This document shows, one piece after another, positions 1 through 11,710 of a stretch of DNA of 64,000 nucleotides (positions within the stretch are counted from its first letter, which is position 1; the number at the start of each line of letters is the position of its first letter). The notes under the pieces are model-generated. The model made no database searches. It was not told where the DNA came from and saw only the letters and a list, made by a program, of their open reading frames with translations. The translations under genes and the position numbers were made by a program. Location of the stretch: positions 1 through 64,000 of the forward strand of contig NW_026251720.1 of the NCBI RefSeq assembly GCF_025024155.1. Reading direction: 5' to 3'. This DNA is from Gamsiella multidivaricata. Taxonomy: Eukaryota; Mortierellomycota; Mortierellomycetes; Mortierellales; Mortierellaceae.

Positions 1-1920
1 CATCGTCAAGTATTAGACCAGACCTTTCCACAGCGTCATCCATTATTATAAACCCAGCCTGAGGATTGACAAATACCGGGTTGATCAAATTGTGGGCCCA
101 GTTTCTCCTTGAGCTGCTCCACCTGCTCTGGGAGATCCTTTAGAGGGATATCTAAAGAGCACAGAAATAAAGAGCATTCAATACATGAAATGCTAAACCT
201 GTGTGCACAAATGAGATGTATAAGTGTGCTACTTACTCAGGGATGAAGGCAGGCTGCAAATGTCAAATTGAACCTTTTCACGAACATCAAGTAGAAGGTG
301 CGGTGCACCCTCATCGCGAATCTTTTTGTACGACTATTTGAAGTAAAAACGCAGAATTGCTTTAGAGGATGGATTGAGCTGTACACAGCATGCCCACCTC
401 GTAGTATTTGTCACTCAAAAACGTACATCGCAAGTCAAGCGCTCTTTAAACGGGATGAGAAAAAGGTCCGGAGTTGTGTCCGTAGCGCTGCTTCCGCAAA
501 AGCGCACATAATCGATCAGCTTTCTGATTGTGGGAGCTTCGCCGCATACAATGCAGTCGGCTTTTCTGTTCCTGAGTTTGATGGTTCTGAACATTGTTGA
601 CGAATTGGCTGAAAATAAAGTCATAGTCGGTGCGTCTTGGGCTAGAAATAAAAAAAGAACGATGTGTAAATGGAAAAAATTGGCCTGTATTCCAAATGAC
701 TAGGTGAATTCTTGAGCCATGCGCGTGCCGTTCCCAATTCAGGGCTTGCCTTTTATTCCTGTAGCAATCTTGATCGCTTCTAACGCCTGTAAACACCCAA
801 TAATTCCGGGAACTTTTTGTCGCAAATAAAGCAGAGTCAACAATCCATTCTAGCAGAGCACGCGTCAAAGTCGACATAGTTGCCTTCGATCTGAAAAAGT
901 GTACTTGCCTACTCCCAAAACACCTCCGTCCGAGCAGTTAGTTACAGTTGCGGACGGTGGCGGCTTAGGGAATAAACACCGGTAGCATGGCCCGCCATGG
1001 TAGTTGTATATAGTCAGCTGCCCGTCGAATCGCAGGGCCGATCCGGACACCAATGGTTTCTTATTGAGGACGCATGCATCATTGAGGAGATACCGGGTTG
1101 CAACGTTGTCTGTTGCATCGATTACAATATCATATGCGTCGATGATTGGCTGCGCATTGGAGCTGTCAAGAACAAGATTGTGGACGATGACTTGACAGTG
1201 CGGATTAAGACTATCGCATGGTAGGGATAAATACGAAGATATTAGTCTTTTGATTATGAGCAAACGCCTTGATGTTCGAATTGGGGATGATCTCGTCACC
1301 CTTGCGGTCCATCAAGAGCTTACAGTTGAATTGAGAGCGCTGCAGACTGCGCCTTGGACATCCCCTGACGCGCTTCGTTATGAATGATCTGGCGGTGGAG
1401 ATTAGAAATGTCGACAGTATCGTGATCGACTATACCCAGGCGACCGACACCAGAACCTCCCAAATAAAGTGCACAGGAGGACCCAAGACCGCCTGCGCCT
1501 ACAACGAGCATGGAGCAGTTTCTGAGACCCATTTGACCTACGAAGAGATCGCGGCAAGGTGATGAGCAGTAGACGTTAGCTGCGATATCGAGCCAGTTGT
1601 CCTCATCAGAATCTGATAATTAATCGCGCCAAGGAGAACATACCTTGGATGCCAAAGTCCGGCAGGATCAACTGGCGCCCGTATCTCGCAATCTCGGGAT
1701 TCGTTAATTTGGCGACCTTTTGCAGAGGGTTATCAAGCTCCGTAGCAGACCACGATGAAGTTAATGATTGGTAGGATGCCGCCTGCTCCAAGCGCAGCGC
1801 CTTGATCTGTTGCTCCAACGCCTCTTTTTCCTTCTCCAGTCGCCGGACGCTGGCTTCAAGTGCTTCGTTACTGGTTGGTAAGGTAGCCTCCGACATCGAA
1901 TGAGACATGTCGTTGCTCAT
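1..1920 (-). CDS. uba4: UBA4/MOCS3 E1-like adenylyltransferase-sulfurtransferase (3' end cut off by window edge)
   Basis: Activates and thiolates the ubiquitin-like Urm1 for tRNA wobble-uridine thiolation, and in animals MOCS2A for molybdopterin synthesis; cytosolic. Predicted exons (complement): 1644..1920, 1324..1537, 909..1210, 750..812, 424ish..641, 237..333 and 79ish or less..151. They give a coiled-coil N-terminus, then [15 protein letters not shown], the nucleotide-binding VVGAGGLGS, the NLHRQI segment, [27 protein letters not shown], then CIVCGE (second zinc-binding CxxC) and the start of a rhodanese domain (HLLLDVRE). The rhodanese catalytic cysteine lies beyond the window edge. The start at 1920 opens an N-terminal helix; upstream in-frame codons look like untranslated sequence. 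Two consecutive introns need GC donors (GCAAGT at 908, GCAAGC at 749) to keep the frame with the family. The gene lies 181 bp downstream of the cyclophilin gene on the same strand. Family assignment is firm; the last exon boundary is open. Confidence 0.9.
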
Positions 1921-2101
1921 GATTGCCCTGAATGTTGAATGACAAACGGAGAGTATGAAGCGGTAGTAAGAAAAAAAAGAAGAAAAGAAAAAGTGGGGCT
2001 CCCGAGAGAAGCGGAGTACAAGTGAGGTCACAGCCACTCACTCTGAGTTTAAGATCGCTTTCAATGTAGGTGGGTTTCAAATATTTATAATGTGCATTCT
2101 G

Positions 2102-3556
2102 CTACCGTCTGTGAGGACGCTCGCGGTCTCGGTATCGATCGCGCTCGCGGTCATCGGTCCTACTTCGAATATCTGGGCTGGCCGAGCGAGACTTTGACCG
2201 CTTCGATCTCCGAGACTGCTGGTACGAGTCCGGAGACCGATCTCTCCTACCACTGCTAGAGCTGTCGTGTCTCCTGCCAGAGTCCCGCTCTCGACGGTGC
2301 CCCCGTTCCGATGATCCAGACTGATGCCGGTCGTCTCGGCTACCTCGATTCTTATTCGACCGATGTGAGCCATGACCATCATCAAATACATAGTCGTATC
2401 GTTGTCCGGGTCTGCCAGAGTCGTTGCTGTCCCTGTAACGCGATCGTTGTTCCAGGTTCAAATCTTCAGCCCCAACATTGCCACCGCCGCTGCGCTTCAC
2501 TCCTGTCCTTTTGACCATCCAGTCCTTATGCAACTTGCTCACGCTCTGCGAGAAATCCACGTGAATGCGGCGGTCATCAATCAACACTTTGTCCATCTTA
2601 AAGTAGGCCTCAGAGCACTCCTCCTCCTTCTCGAATTCAATAAAGGCGTAGCAGAGAGAGTCGCCAGTCTTCTTGTCCCGAATCACTTCGCAGCTCAGAA
2701 TGACGCCAAACCTGGAGAATATCAGCTCCAGATCCTCGGAACGGGTTGCCGGGTTCAGTTGCGCAACAAATAGAACGTTCTCGGGTGGCTTGATCTCTGC
2801 AAAGGGTAGATCGCCAACCATCTCTAGCGTCAATGCGCGAGCTTGTGCCTCCTTCTGCCTCCGTATTCTCTCTTCCTCCTCGGGTGGTAGTAGCGACTCG
2901 ATTTCCTCGTCGTCTCCGATTCGCACAGTATCCAGCATCGCCTGCGTAGGCAAGGGTGACTCGTCTGGAATAACGAGGCCGTCTGGATCTGGAAAAGGAT
3001 CGTCTAGCACGATGGTGTGTTTGATACGAATATCCTTGTACGGTCGGAAGGTGGCGTCAGTGTATGCGCCATTGATCTTTTCCATAACATCCATGCCCTC
3101 GGCCACCTTGCCGAAGATGGTGTAGCGGCCGTCAAGATAATCCAGGTTGTCTGCCATCGTGATGAAAAACTGGGAACCAATGACGCCTGCACCACTGCTT
3201 GAACCGAGAACGCCATTTATGTCCTGATTCGCTCCGGTACTCGCTCCTGCGATGGCCATTGACACGGTTCCTCTCTCTTTGTGTTTAAGCTTTGGATGAA
3301 TCTCGGCTGGAAGGTACTTCCTGTGGGGTTCCATAGAGGTCTTGTCCAGCAGTCCGTAGATAGATTCACCACCTTGACCGGTTGCCGTGGGGTCGCCTGT
3401 CTGAATCATGAAATCGCGCTGGACGTTATGGAAGCAGCAGAAGTTGTAGTATTTGACCTTGCACAGCTTGAGAAAGTTGAGGCAGGTTGCCGGTGCCTCT
3501 TTAGTGTAGAGGTCGATGACTACATCTCCAACAGATGTCTCTAGAAGCACGCTCAT
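2102..3556 (-). CDS. PPIL4-type cyclophilin with RRM domain and arginine/serine-rich tail
   Basis: Nuclear peptidyl-prolyl isomerase of the PPIL4/S. pombe Cyp6 family, tied to spliceosome and transcription factors. It is a single uninterrupted frame of 484 codons, close to human PPIL4 (492). Residues about 1-165 form the cyclophilin fold ([16 protein letters not shown] at the start, [12 protein letters not shown] and [20 protein letters not shown] further on). Residues about 240-320 form an RRM with [13 protein letters not shown] (RNP2) and CYAFIEFE (RNP1). The remainder is rich in RS, RD and RE dipeptides (RSRSASPD-like), as in splicing-linked proteins. The start at 3556 begins exactly at the family N-terminus; 19 further in-frame codons upstream look non-conserved. 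Identity of the family is clear; an exact orthologue name is not claimed. Confidence 0.92.
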   Translation of the reverse strand: MSVLLETSVGDVVIDLYTKEAPATCLNFLKLCKVKYYNFCCFHNVQRDFMIQTGDPTATGQGGESIYGLLDKTSMEPHRKYLPAEIHPKLKHKERGTVSMAIAGASTGANQDINGVLGSSSGAGVIGSQFFITMADNLDYLDGRYTIFGKVAEGMDVMEKINGAYTDATFRPYKDIRIKHTIVLDDPFPDPDGLVIPDESPLPTQAMLDTVRIGDDEEIESLLPPEEEERIRRQKEAQARALTLEMVGDLPFAEIKPPENVLFVAQLNPATRSEDLELIFSRFGVILSCEVIRDKKTGDSLCYAFIEFEKEEECSEAYFKMDKVLIDDRRIHVDFSQSVSKLHKDWMVKRTGVKRSGGGNVGAEDLNLEQRSRYRDSNDSGRPGQRYDYVFDDGHGSHRSNKNRGSRDDRHQSGSSERGHRRERDSGRRHDSSSSGRRDRSPDSYQQSRRSKRSKSRSASPDIRSRTDDRERDRYRDRERPHRR

Positions 3557-3826
3557 ATTTGTCAATCTAGGATTCAAGCTGAGATGCGTCCGTCTCCTTA
3601 ATTTCCCTTGCAATGCAGTCGTAGGCTGGTGCTTCCTTTGGCGCGTAGTAGGATGTCGATGATGGCGTGTGGATGATCAATGCTGCGCTGAAGGCCAATA
3701 GATCGAATGTGGCTTATGGAAGGAGGAGCAGGCAGCAACACCTTTCATACAAAGCACTGGTTCAAATGCCCACTTCATATCCTGATTAGGACCACAAACT
3801 CGATCAGCAGAAGCACACTAGGAACA

Positions 3827-5397
3827 ATGTCTCGCCATTCCAAAAACAACACGGCCCGTGGTCATTTCACCTATGCTGAGAAGCAGATGCTTGATTATGG
3901 CACCAAAAAGGTACAGGACGGCAGGCGGTATGTCGTCTCTGTAGTGAACGCGCAATGGGATTGTCAGTGACATAGCACGCATATCGATCTTTAGTGGATA
4001 TTGACGAACATTTTATTCATCCTTCTGGCATTCGCTAGCAACGACTGGGCCGAGATTCTATGCGGGACTATGATGCCTGCTACTTGTGTCTACAGACAGC
4101 AAGAGACCCTGTATGCTGCTCGGAGGGCCATATCTCTTGCAGGGAATGTGTCATCGAGAACATTATTGCACAAAGACAGGAGATCGACAGACAGGCAAAG
4201 CTGAGTGCACTTCAGCAGTCCCAGGAGCAACAAGAGCAGCTTATGAAGGAGGAGCTGGCGCAACAGATCATCCTCAACGAATTCCAGAAGAGCCAGATGG
4301 GCGTCCTGTCAAAGACAAATTTCGTGCGTGGAAAACTCACTGCAGATGTACCTGTGCCCAATTCGCCGGCCACATCCACGTTGGATGGTACTACTCAAAG
4401 TACGCACTGTCCTCCGCTCCACCTGCCATATGTCACTTGCGATTATGGATTGTGTAGTTAACGAATGCCCTGAGTTTCATGCCTCTGTTGGCACGTGTTT
4501 TATTTTCTACGCAGACGGAAAGAAGCGAACCTTTGAACTGGATATTACTGAGCTGGAAAGGGCATCGAAGCAAGAGCGACTGGATGTGGCAAAGGCGATC
4601 GAAGAGGAGGTATGGAGATCAAGCTCTATGCACCACAGTGATGGAAACGCAAACTGCGCTTGTTTATTGGAAATGTGTCCCAACAGCATTGCTTCTTTCC
4701 CTCTCTTTCGTATAGGCGAAGTCGAAGAAACCCGCGCTGCCAAGTTTCTGGGTGGTATGTAAGGATGGCGTACAAGACGCGTCATCCATCATTTTTCAGT
4801 AATTGTAATAATACAGGAGTGTACAGCATCTAACACTGCACCCATGAATACTGTAGCCCTCCTTAACACCCTCGACCAAAAAATCAGAGTTTAAGGCGAC
4901 CAAGGTTCATCCTCTTTGTACGGCCACTGACAATGAACATAAACTAAGGTACTGTTTACTATTGTTTACTATCGTTTACTATAAGCTTCCCGTCCATGAA
5001 TGTCGCAGCGCATTATCTTATGTCCTGTAGTTATTGTGCTGATTCTTAGCCTCGTTTTGATTACCTCCGCAATAGCGTGAAGCAGCTGATCGGCGTCAAG
5101 TTCGAAACAGCATTTGAGGATTACGATGAGTCCGAGGCGAAGTCTGCAAAGGCCTCGTCTATCTGTCCGATCTGTCGCAAAGGCTTCACGAACACGACAA
5201 AGCTCTGCATCCTGAAAGCCTGCGGACATGTGTACTGTGAAAGCTGCTGCAAGCAATTCGTGAAGAAGGAAGGCCGATGTCAGACATGTGGCCAAAAAGC
5301 TAAAGAAAAGGACGTTGTTTCCATGAGAGGCGAGGGTTCAGGATTTTCTGGCGGAGGCGCAAAGGAAGCAAAGAAGTTTGATGTTGCCTTTCAGTAA
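3827..5397 (+). CDS. NOSIP homologue, split U-box E3 ubiquitin ligase
   Basis: Predicted exons 3827..3910, 4039..4399, 4515..4609, 4716..4754, 4857..4948 and 5076..5397 join in phase to 330 residues. The N-terminus MSRHSKNNTARGHFTY matches the NOSIP signature (MTRHGKN.T...YTY). The first half of the split U-box follows, with CYLCLQTARDPVCCSEGHISCRECV, then a glutamine-rich helix, a KPALPSFWVPSLTP linker typical of the family, and the C-terminal half with CPICRKGF, CGHVYCESCC and CQTCG. In animals NOSIP ubiquitinates PP2A and binds nitric oxide synthase; in fungi the role is less defined and probably nuclear (spliceosome-associated in some species). Intron 5 carries a small tandem repeat (GTTTACTAT units near 4953-4981). 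A polyadenylation-like AATAAA lies at 5405. Confidence 0.92.
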
Positions 5398-6191
5398 GCA
5401 AAGAAATAAAGTTTCTACTTTTTTTTTGTCGTACACGAGGTGTCCTTCACAAGAGTGGTAACAAGCGTGTCTTGTGTCTACGCTTGTCAATTTAAAAGAC
5501 GACAAAGACTTTCATTCCATCTCTCATTAGACGTTTTTACGAAGCGCTATCATGAGGAATGCGACCGCATAACCCATTTTTTCTGTTGGGGTCGCATTGA
5601 AACTCTACTGGTTTCAGATCTTTATCTCTCCACAAACCCGATTTGCCGATTCATCAACCTTCCTTCTTCCTTTATCCCAGAAAAAAAAAAAAAAAAACTT
5701 CACTTGAAGCCATGATCCTTCTGGATTAAGTTTTAACATGCATACTCAATTTCGCACTGTCAAAAGTTCATACTACCTCAATCTTTCCTTTCCTGAGTTA
5801 ATGAGACCTATGAAGACGGAGGCATTAGCTAACGGCTCTTGATCGAACTTTCTCTTATTTTGATTACCATGGCAACACCGTCAATTTAAAACTCATCTGC
5901 TTTACCCAATACCCAAGTTTTGATTCATATAGGTCATCTTGGCAACCCGCATCCATATTTGAGGCAAAAGGACACTTCCAAATTATGGTAACACATTCAA
6001 ATGTCGCCAAAAATTTATTGCAAGGGATGTATTACAATGCACTTGGAGTATAGAGAAATATTATGTACAATTTGAGAAGAGAGGGAATCTTCGAGCCACG
6101 TCCACATCGGTAACTACAATTACCGAAACCTGCTCCCCGTCTGCATCTGCATGCGAATGCGGTTTGCAAAGAACTGAGGAGCGATCCGCAG
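5398..6191. other. Intergenic, NOSIP 3' end to VAMP7 3' end (convergent)
   Basis: Non-coding gap of about 800 bases between two genes that converge. It holds the NOSIP poly(A) signal-like AATAAA, an A15-type run near 5681-5696 and AT-rich sequence. The open frames here are short, lack recognisable family motifs and do not join through plausible splice sites. I see nothing else. Confidence 0.6.
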
Positions 6192-7594
6192 TTACATGCG
6201 TACTAGCATCACGCCACGGCATGTCGCCCAAAAGGGGAATCCGCAGGCCGCTGAGATTAGCAGATAGATCAGCAGCTGTTAGCGTTATACACACACCGAA
6301 AACAGAAAAAAAGAAGAGTGTCAGTTATTGTAATGTGCACGAGGTGAGATGGAGGATAGATGGAGGAGCTCTAGTTTTGCAATAAGACTTACAATGACGA
6401 CAAAGACTAAAATGACCATCAACTTGACGTTCTTCCACCACATGGTTCTCTAATGGGCCATTCGGAATACAATAGTATCAGTAACTGTGTGTGTTGTGGA
6501 TGGATTAACGTCATTTCAAAGCGGACGACGATCATAGCCTTATTCACCTTGAGCGCTGTGCTCCTCCTCTTGAAAGCGAATGCCTGTTGGTTCAGATTGT
6601 CCGTTTTATCGACCAGTAGCTCGATGCGCTCGCCTCGTTCCAATACACGTTCTAGGGATACGACAACAGTGTTGTTTGAATATTTAGTTCACATTGTAGC
6701 GCACCAATGAGTTCACGCTCTAGTGCATATACCAGACGTCGAGGTAGGATTGAGGACTTTAGTCATACCGATGTTTTGAACCATGACATCCTTAACTTGC
6801 TCGATCTCACCCTGAACCTGCTTAATCCTGTCAGCATTCGGGTTTGTCGAAAAATACTCCTATGCAATCGGGACAAATTGATGTGGAATACATTAGATTT
6901 TCGTTATAGGGGTCATATTTTTAGTGTCGAGAAAAAGGGTTGCACCTGCTTACCATCTGCTTGGCTATGGTCTTTGAGAATTCATTCATAGCATACGGCA
7001 CCACAGATTCGAGTGCGCGTTCGCGGCCGTACTGCGCCAAGAACTTTTCCTTGATGTCCTGCAGGAACGCGAAGGGGATTCGCCGGCCAAAAGAGTCGTC
7101 GGCCATACACATGTAAGTCAGTCCATCCTCACAGATATAATGGAACAGATATCTAACAGCACGATACATCCACATGAAATAAATGAAGGTATTGAGATCA
7201 GTCCAACTCATTTCAGGTCTGCAACAACACAACAGTGTCTGTTGATCTGCTCGCACAAAAAAGTAATGTCATCGAGAGCGACAGCAGCTGCAGTTGTGAC
7301 ACGAAAAAAACATATTCTTACCGGTCATAAACGTAGGTCAGCTTGGAGTTGTTGGGAGGGATCTTTTCCAAGATGGCTTCAGTCACTAGATATCCGTTCA
7401 TTCACGACATGAAAAGAACTCGAGTCAGTACTCCTGATATAGGCAGATCTTGGCATGAGCGCAGAGCGACAGTCCTGCAAGTTTAAAGTGTGAAGTTTGG
7501 TGCAGACGTTACCGGTGGTGAAGTTGCCAGACGAGTTTGTGTATTCGGTGAGGATAACGCTTCCTCTGGCGACAAGGGCATAGATGATGGACAT
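6192..7594 (-). CDS. VAMP7-like longin-domain R-SNARE
   Basis: Predicted exons (complement) 7513..7594, 7322..7385, 6954..7152, 6769..6859, 6548..6651, 6393..6449 and 6192..6275 join in phase to 226 residues, close to human VAMP7 (220). Residues 1-about 115 form a longin domain (MSIIYALVARGSVIL at the start, YLFHYICEDGLTYMCMADD in the middle). The SNARE motif runs from about 125 to 185 and includes RGERIELLVDKTDNL; the zero-layer arginine lies in the segment just before it. A C-terminal membrane anchor (KNVKLMVILVFVVI plus LLIYLLISAACGFPF) ends with a short luminal tail. Role: fusion of vesicles with vacuole/endolysosome, membrane-inserted by its tail. The final exon start is inferred from the conserved CGF hydrophobic end; the others are well supported by phase and motif. 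Confidence 0.9.
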
Positions 7595-8241
7595 GATGCT
7601 GATCTGGCTTTCGGTTGATGCTGTGATGGGGGTTGTCGTTGCTCAGAATGGGTTGGAAAAGAAAGGAATCAACACTAGTGCCATACGGCAAATATGCAGT
7701 TGTATGCTGTATTCGGGAAGAAGGCCTGCATCGCTTCCCGTGCTCTAATTGACCCTACATGATATGGAAAAATCCATTTACTCGAATACACCCATCAAGC
7801 TACATGTGTAAAGAGATGGAGACAGATGTTATTGCTAGCAGAGGGTGCGGCAAGGAAATGATAAAAAGCGCAATGTCCACAAAGAGGAAAGAGGACACCA
7901 CACTGTAACAAAGGAATGGTTGTCCGCCGGTGGTGCATACTCTCCATCATTCTCTTAAGCACGGAGGCAACGCATTGTGGTTGCCTGATTGCCCATCTCC
8001 CACAACTCTTGGAACACTGTACAATTTATTAATATAAAATACACATCCTCAATACGGCAGCACCTGTGTAACTGGAACAAAGAACCTATTCTCACAACAA
8101 TGACCTCCGTTGAACTTCATGTCTTCCGGCCCTTGCCTTCCTGTCATCGCCGGGATAAAGAGATCGCGGATCATCGACGTTACGATCGATCTGGCGCTTT
8201 TCGTCATTGGGTTTGACTGGACTAGACTGGACTAGACCACA
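7595..8241. other. Intergenic, VAMP7 upstream region
   Basis: About 650 bases between the VAMP7 start and the TOA2 stop on the same strand. No convincing coding exon, repeat or structured element was seen; it presumably holds the VAMP7 promoter and the TOA2 3' end. Confidence 0.55.
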
Positions 8242-9085
8242 TTACGATTCTCCAGGGACCCTTGCTTTACAAGCAACGATCTTGACCTTCTCTGCCGTCA
8301 CAGAGTCGTGGTCGAAGCGGAATGTCGGGTTGGACAGCACAAAGGTCCACACATCGTCCAGAGATCGATAATTGTCCAGATGCGCCTTTTGTTGTTCAGA
8401 TGCACGATGCGATGCATACGCATACAAGTAAACGAAGAACAAAGATATCCTGTGAGTCGCTTGATGCTACAATAACTCTAATCTGTCATGGTCCGAAGCA
8501 TTGCGGTATATACCTTGAAGCTGACTCGGTTCCGGACGCGGGTGCTCAAAGCATCGGCAATACTCATATCAAACTATGAAAAGAAACAAAGAAAATTGGG
8601 GGGGGGGGGGAGGGAATCGCAATTGAAGCCGTTGGTTAGGACTAGATAAAAGCGCTACCGGAGGGCCAGTGGAAAGGTAAGAAGAGCACTCTAACCTGTG
8701 CGAGCACACGCATAGCCAGCTGTGGGTTGATGTGGCCAGACTGAATCAGCTCGTCCAGGGAGTCGATGAGGGCAAGACCGATACTAGGAAGCAGTTAAGG
8801 TAGGTTAAGTGAGGCCGAAGCAGATTATCAGGAAGAGTGGACAAGGCACGATGAGGCTGTATATTTGTGCATCTGCGGTTCTTATACGGGTGCATGTGTG
8901 TACATGTGTATGTGTGTATGTGGGTGGATGGCATGAACATCTAGGGCACAACTGGGGGGGGGGGGGGGGAGGTTTCCTCAAGTCCTCGTTGCTGTTGCCT
9001 TCATCAGGGCTCGCTCCTGCGTGTTTCCTATCCTTTGTGGTTTGTTGTACCTGCTCTTCCTGTAGTGCTCATAGTACTGCGACAT
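8242..9085 (-). CDS. toa2: Transcription initiation factor IIA gamma (small) subunit
   Basis: Predicted exons (complement) 9051..9085, 8696..8783, 8514..8573 and 8242..8385 join to exactly 108 residues, against 109 in human TFIIA gamma. The protein begins MSQYYEHYRKSSIG, continues IDSLDELIQSGHINPQLAMRVLAQFD and RVRNRVSFKG, and ends in DDVWTFVL...VKIVACKAR, the family pattern throughout. It forms the beta-barrel/four-helix TFIIA heterodimer with TOA1 that stabilises TBP on promoters; nuclear. The first coding exon is only 35 nt and was located by the family N-terminus. Introns 1 and 2 each contain a long G tract on the plus strand (C tract in the transcript). Confidence 0.93.
8597..8610. repeat. 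Poly-G tract in TOA2 intron 2
   Basis: A run of about a dozen G on the plus strand, interrupted then by AGGG, within the second intron of the TFIIA gamma gene. In the transcript it is a C run. Low sequence-quality confidence applies to exact length. Confidence 0.7.
8953..8969. repeat. Poly-G tract (about 17 G) in TOA2 intron 1
   Basis: A homopolymer of about 17 G on the plus strand within the first TOA2 intron. It follows a GT-rich stretch (TGTGTGTACATGTG-like) between 8890 and 8935. Confidence 0.75.
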
Positions 9086-9873
9086 GGCAACTCGATGTAA
9101 AAAAAAAGACAAGTATAATAAAATAGAAAGAGAAAGTGAGATGTGGAGTTGCAGGATGGCGAAAGTCCAGTGATTTTGATTCTGCTGATGTCACCGGAGG
9201 AGGGCCGCCCGCATCTGCTGCCATGCAATTGGGCGAGTTCTTCCTCCAGAGCATGCAGAAAAATTTCACAGTTTGGTAAAATAATTTTATTGTGTGTCGT
9301 ATGTTCACCAGAGTCAGTGCCATGCCATATATATTACTATGTACGTTCTTTTAGATACATAGGCGCATATGTATCTGGAATGATGGGCCATTTGTAATCT
9401 GCAGTTGTGAGAAGGCGGGTGAATAGAAAAGGAAAGAGAGAGGAAAAGAGAGAGAGGGAAAAAGCGTCTACAGTCTAGAAACCTATGGCGCCATTATTTT
9501 CTCGTCGGCCCACTCCTGACGCGAAATACATTATCTTGCAGCAGTTTTTCGCCGCCCCAGTCTAGGTGGTTTATGAGGACAGTGATCAATCACTGTTAGA
9601 TACGGATGAAATAATCGATAATCAGTGAGAACACCGCAATTTCTATAGCATAATGCATGAACATACAAACATTTTGGACGTAGATTTCGGGGCCATAAAA
9701 GAAACGTCATTCCGCACATCCTTGACCCCACTCCTTTCCTCATTCACTCCCTTAGCAGCCCTCAAGCACTGTCGCATATTCTTAACGTGAGTCTTGAATG
9801 CTTCTGCAAATGGATACATGTACCAAATTTGATCCTCATTAACTGTCTACTTTGACTTGGCCTTTATCGTACC
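9086..9873. other. Intergenic region holding the unresolved left end of the Fanzor element
   Basis: About 790 bases between the divergent TOA2 start and the first XPG-like codon. It contains purine-rich GAGAGA sequence near 9430-9460 and no recognised gene. The left boundary of the mobile element must lie somewhere here or further left if the XPG-like part belongs to the element. It cannot be placed, because the second copy in this window is cut off before its own left end. Confidence 0.5.
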
Positions 9874-11590
9874 AGATGGGAGTCACTGGGCTACCCAAAG
9901 CTATAAAGACACCAAAGGAACGCTAGCTTATGGTCTGCAGAGCAAGAAAGTTCATGTCGATGTCTTAAGTCTGTACTTCGGATTCTTGCAAACAAGGACC
10001 TTCAAAGCGACGTGTAACAGAGTCGCCAAGGAAGCGAGAGCTGAGGCAACGGCTACGACAACTACCAGCGCATCAGCGGCTTCCATTCTAACAGAAACGA
10101 CGACCTTTCTCGCAGTGCCCACAGCCCCCGTAGTCTCCACAGCCTCAGCAGCGCAAGACGCGCCTTCTGCTGCAGACGCCAGCACTAGCAGGAGAAGCGG
10201 CATCAAGAAGCGCGCCCTGAGTTTCTCCGAGGCTCCATCCAAGCGAGGAAAGGCACGCCCTAGTTATGCGAGCGAGGTACAGGCTGCCGGCGCGCAACAT
10301 CCTGCACTGTTCATTGGCCCTAACAGATGATTGACACCAGACCGACCTGGAGTAACAGAGCAGGTAATTAAATGCGCCAATGGTTTCGTATCAGCATACG
10401 CAGCATAGCAACCAAGTGCTGACACATGTTCTGTTGTCTCATCCCTCGATCCTGCCTCATCTCTAGTCATAGAATTACGGCCACATAGCGCATGATCTCA
10501 ACAAAATCATGTCAAAGCACTTTAGCAAATCGACAACAGTTTTACACTTTGACGGAAAGGCCTCGATACAAAAGTCTCAAGAGCGACAAGATCGGGCCAT
10601 ACCCCTCAGCAACCGGATCAAGGCTCTGGAGGTGCGAGTTGACAACGCCATAGGAAAAAACAGCGGCTCTTTGGGCCCCCTGTACAAGCAATGTCGAAAC
10701 TCGTACAAGACATCCAAGGCAGCGCTGGCAGACATAAGAAATGTGCTGGAGACCTTGGAGTGGCACATCTGCGAATGTCCCTTCCAAGCAGACACGCACA
10801 TTGCTGAGTTGTGTCAAGCTGATAACAACAAAGACGACCTCGCAATCATTACCGCCGACAGTGATATGAAGGTATATCAAGGTGTTAGAGAAATCACTAT
10901 ACCCGTCGGAAAGTACCGAGAGCTTACCACGTACAAGAAGGCTGACCTGCTCGAGTCTCTAGACCTTGCATGTGACCGTGAGCTGTTGCTGGCATCAATC
11001 ATTACTAAGAATGACTACTCCAAGGCACTCCCGTGGCACGGCTTCCAAAGAAATATCAAGATCGTCCGAGAGATGAGGACCGAGACCAGAGTAGGCGATG
11101 GATCGACCATGGACGCGCCAGGATCCAAGACAACTGAGGCTGAGGTTATCAAGGAGCTGATCCAGAAGTATTTACAACGGGCGAGAGGGGGACAAAACAA
11201 GAGTGTGGACGACTACACCCACGCCATTTCGGCTTTCGTTCAAGTGCGTGAAGACTATCTTGACTCCGCTACGCCATCGTGCACGATCCACGAGAAAATA
11301 CGGGGCATACTCCAGAAGCTCGAGAAGTGCAAGCTGCAAAGGAGAAATATGACTCGAGCCTCGCGGACAAATCCTCCAGCCGACACACTCGCCAGCGACA
11401 CTTCTGCAGGCTTGGCGTTTCCTTCCCCTGTCCAACACAGCCTGCAGACGCCTGGACAGCAGACGGTTCTTCAGGCCCGACGCCGTCGCCGCAGACACGA
11501 GAAAGGGAACGCCCAGCAACGGAGAAAGCGACGCCCCAAAGGCAAAGTAAGACGTAAGAAAGTCCGGGAGGCAAAATGGAGACGAAGCAG
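9874..11590 (+). CDS. XPG/FEN1-type flap nuclease region, N-terminal part of a predicted XPG-Fanzor fusion
   Basis: Predicted exons 9874..10276 and 10473..11590. The first codons read MGVTGLPKAIK, an XPG N-terminal signature. The frame then breaks at about 9921, where one base seems to be missing, and resumes as LQSKKVHVDVLSLYF (first catalytic aspartate of the XPG-N fold). An Ala/Thr/Ser-rich linker follows. Exon 2 carries NYGHIAHDLNKIM, VLHFDGKAS (second XPG-N acidic position), then an XPG-I-like block ECPFQADTHIAEL...AIITADSDMKVY with paired aspartates, and TKNDYSKALPWHGF in the position of the FEN1 helix-turn aspartate. The C-terminal part is Lys/Arg-rich. Two possible donors (about 11548 or 11591) both join in frame to the Fanzor exon at 11711. 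No named orthologue is recognised. It could also be a separate adjacent gene. Confidence 0.65.
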
Positions 11591-11710
11591 GTATGATTAT
11601 CGTATGACTTTGTTAGCGAGTTCAAATTCATTACGACCTTTTACAGCTTTGTCGCTTTGGTACAATCATCTTATTGATATTTTTTTTTAATTTTTGGGAT
11701 TGTCACTTAG

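Noticed and set aside
2440..2480. GGTTCAAATC motif suggesting a tRNA T-arm
   Set aside because: Lies within the cyclophilin coding frame and no matching acceptor or D-arm is found. The similar GGTTCAAAT at 3760 also lacks a cloverleaf.
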